Assembly (NCBI GenBank): GCA_040758525.1
Contig: JBFLVQ010000128.1
Span: 1-16,909 of the forward strand
DNA from: JBFLVQ01 sp040758525
Lineage (GTDB): Bacteria > Acidobacteriota > Blastocatellia > Chloracidobacteriales > JADJPF01
DNA length: 16,909 nucleotides
Reading direction: 5' to 3'
Position numbers and translations under genes: made by a program
The notes under the pieces: generated by a model
The model's input: only the letters and a program-made list of their open reading frames with translations
What the model was told of the DNA's origin: nothing
The model's database searches: none
Part shown: piece by piece, positions 16,233 to 16,909 of the stretch
Position numbering within the stretch: position 1 is the first letter of the stretch
Layout of the letters: each line of letters opens with the position of its first letter

Positions 16233-16909
16233 ATGCCGACAAGAACACATATACTTCTTGTTGAAGATGATCCTGCGCATATACTGCTGTGCCAACGTGC
16301 ATTGGCCGAAGAGAACTATAACTTCAGGGTTCAGGTCGCTACTTCTGGTCAACAAGCGCTTAGTTGGTTAGCTGAAGCACGCGCAAAAGGATCACAAGGA
16401 TGTGATGCAATAGTGCTAGATAACAAACTGCCCGACTATTACGGCCTAGACTTACTGGCACGTATAAAAGAACAGGCACCCAATATTCCTATAATTATGG
16501 TAACTGGCTATCGTGATGATGAACTGGCGCTGGCTGCCTTACGCCGCGGGGCAATCGACTATCTTCCTAAAACACAGGATTATCACAAACACCTGCCACG
16601 CATTATACAGCTCAACATGGAGCGCAGCACTCTCTATGCATCAATTCAAGAGTTGCATGAACTGGAAACACGTTATCGACTACTGGTTGAGACTGCACAG
16701 GATGCAATTCTTACCATTGATCAGCAGGGTAATGTGCAACTATTCAATCGTGTCGCTGAACAGACCTTTGGCTACCTTAATGAAGAGATCCTTAACAAAT
16801 CTTTTCTTATGTTGCTGCCAGCACGTATACAGGAGACCCACCTTAAGAATGGTGCCATAGAGCTTTCAAATTGGCTCTCAACCCTCTCTGGGAAAACTAT
16901 CGAGCTGGT
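16233..16909 (+). CDS. Response regulator with PAS domain, cut by window end
   Basis: The frame is open from ATG 16233 to the right edge (225 complete codons), and GGAG lies 7 nt before the ATG. Residues 5-120 are a receiver domain: acidic pair Asp12 and Asp13 (LLVEDDP), phospho-acceptor Asp63 (IVLDNKLPDYYGLD), Thr91 (MVTGY) and Lys113 (YLPKT). A helical linker (about 120-143) leads into a PAS domain (YRLLVETAQDAILTIDQQGNV, then FNRVAEQTFGY and NEEILNKSF). The output end is missing. Receiver-PAS proteins usually continue into a histidine kinase or a GGDEF/EAL module, and which one cannot be told here. It is a cytoplasmic signalling protein. Confidence 0.92.
   Translation, partial: MPTRTHILLVEDDPAHILLCQRALAEENYNFRVQVATSGQQALSWLAEARAKGSQGCDAIVLDNKLPDYYGLDLLARIKEQAPNIPIIMVTGYRDDELALAALRRGAIDYLPKTQDYHKHLPRIIQLNMERSTLYASIQELHELETRYRLLVETAQDAILTIDQQGNVQLFNRVAEQTFGYLNEEILNKSFLMLLPARIQETHLKNGAIELSNWLSTLSGKTIEL

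Overview
The window looks like a chromosomal segment of an AT-leaning, free-living bacterium. It has Shine-Dalgarno-type starts, near-consensus sigma70-like promoters and the standard genetic code. My best guess at lineage is Acidobacteriota, possibly Blastocatellia-like. This rests on the style of the secreted RHS/YD-repeat protein and of the small secreted protein encoded before it. It is recollection and inference, not a search result.

Layout. The left half (about 1 to 9.9 kb) is an accessory locus on the minus strand. Read in the direction of transcription, it has these parts: a perfect -35/-10 promoter (9891-9918); a membrane-anchored cupredoxin-like protein without visible copper ligands (9277-9726); an RHS/YD-repeat polymorphic-toxin-type gene running from 9222 to 1561; a cytoplasmic TPR protein (654-1343) in the slot where an immunity gene would sit; and a roughly 330-bp decayed copy of the middle of an RHS gene (245-577). 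The RHS frame is cut by one in-frame TGA (8896-8898), which separates the signal-peptide piece (108 aa) from the 2442-aa body. The body contains YD repeats, then an insertion of one IPT/TIG and seven fibronectin-III domains, then the RHS core ending in DPTG, then a C-terminal domain that reads as a PIN nuclease. This toxin tip with its possible TPR partner is the most novel-looking system in the window.

The divergent intergenic region (9727-10290) holds the locus promoter and a dead helix-turn-helix regulator (10010-10195) that keeps one reading frame but carries two stops.

The right half is more ordinary. On the plus strand are a secreted type I pullulanase-like GH13 enzyme (10291-12309) and, behind its own promoter, a cyanophycinase-like S51 peptidase (12363-13208). 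Overlapping the peptidase gene is an AadA-like nucleotidyltransferase gene (13192-13989). Converging on these from the minus strand is a two-gene unit, gatA (14585-16045) followed 4 nt later by a RimJ/RimL-type acetyltransferase (14023-14580). A response-regulator/PAS gene starts at 16233 on the plus strand and runs off the right edge.

How the genes fit together. The cupredoxin-like gene, the RHS gene and probably the TPR gene form one surface/toxin locus. Pullulanase and the cyanophycinase-like peptidase point to breakdown of storage-type polymers (branched alpha-glucan and perhaps an amide-linked dipeptide polymer), but nothing shows that they are co-regulated. No tRNA, rRNA, CRISPR array or intact insertion sequence was seen.
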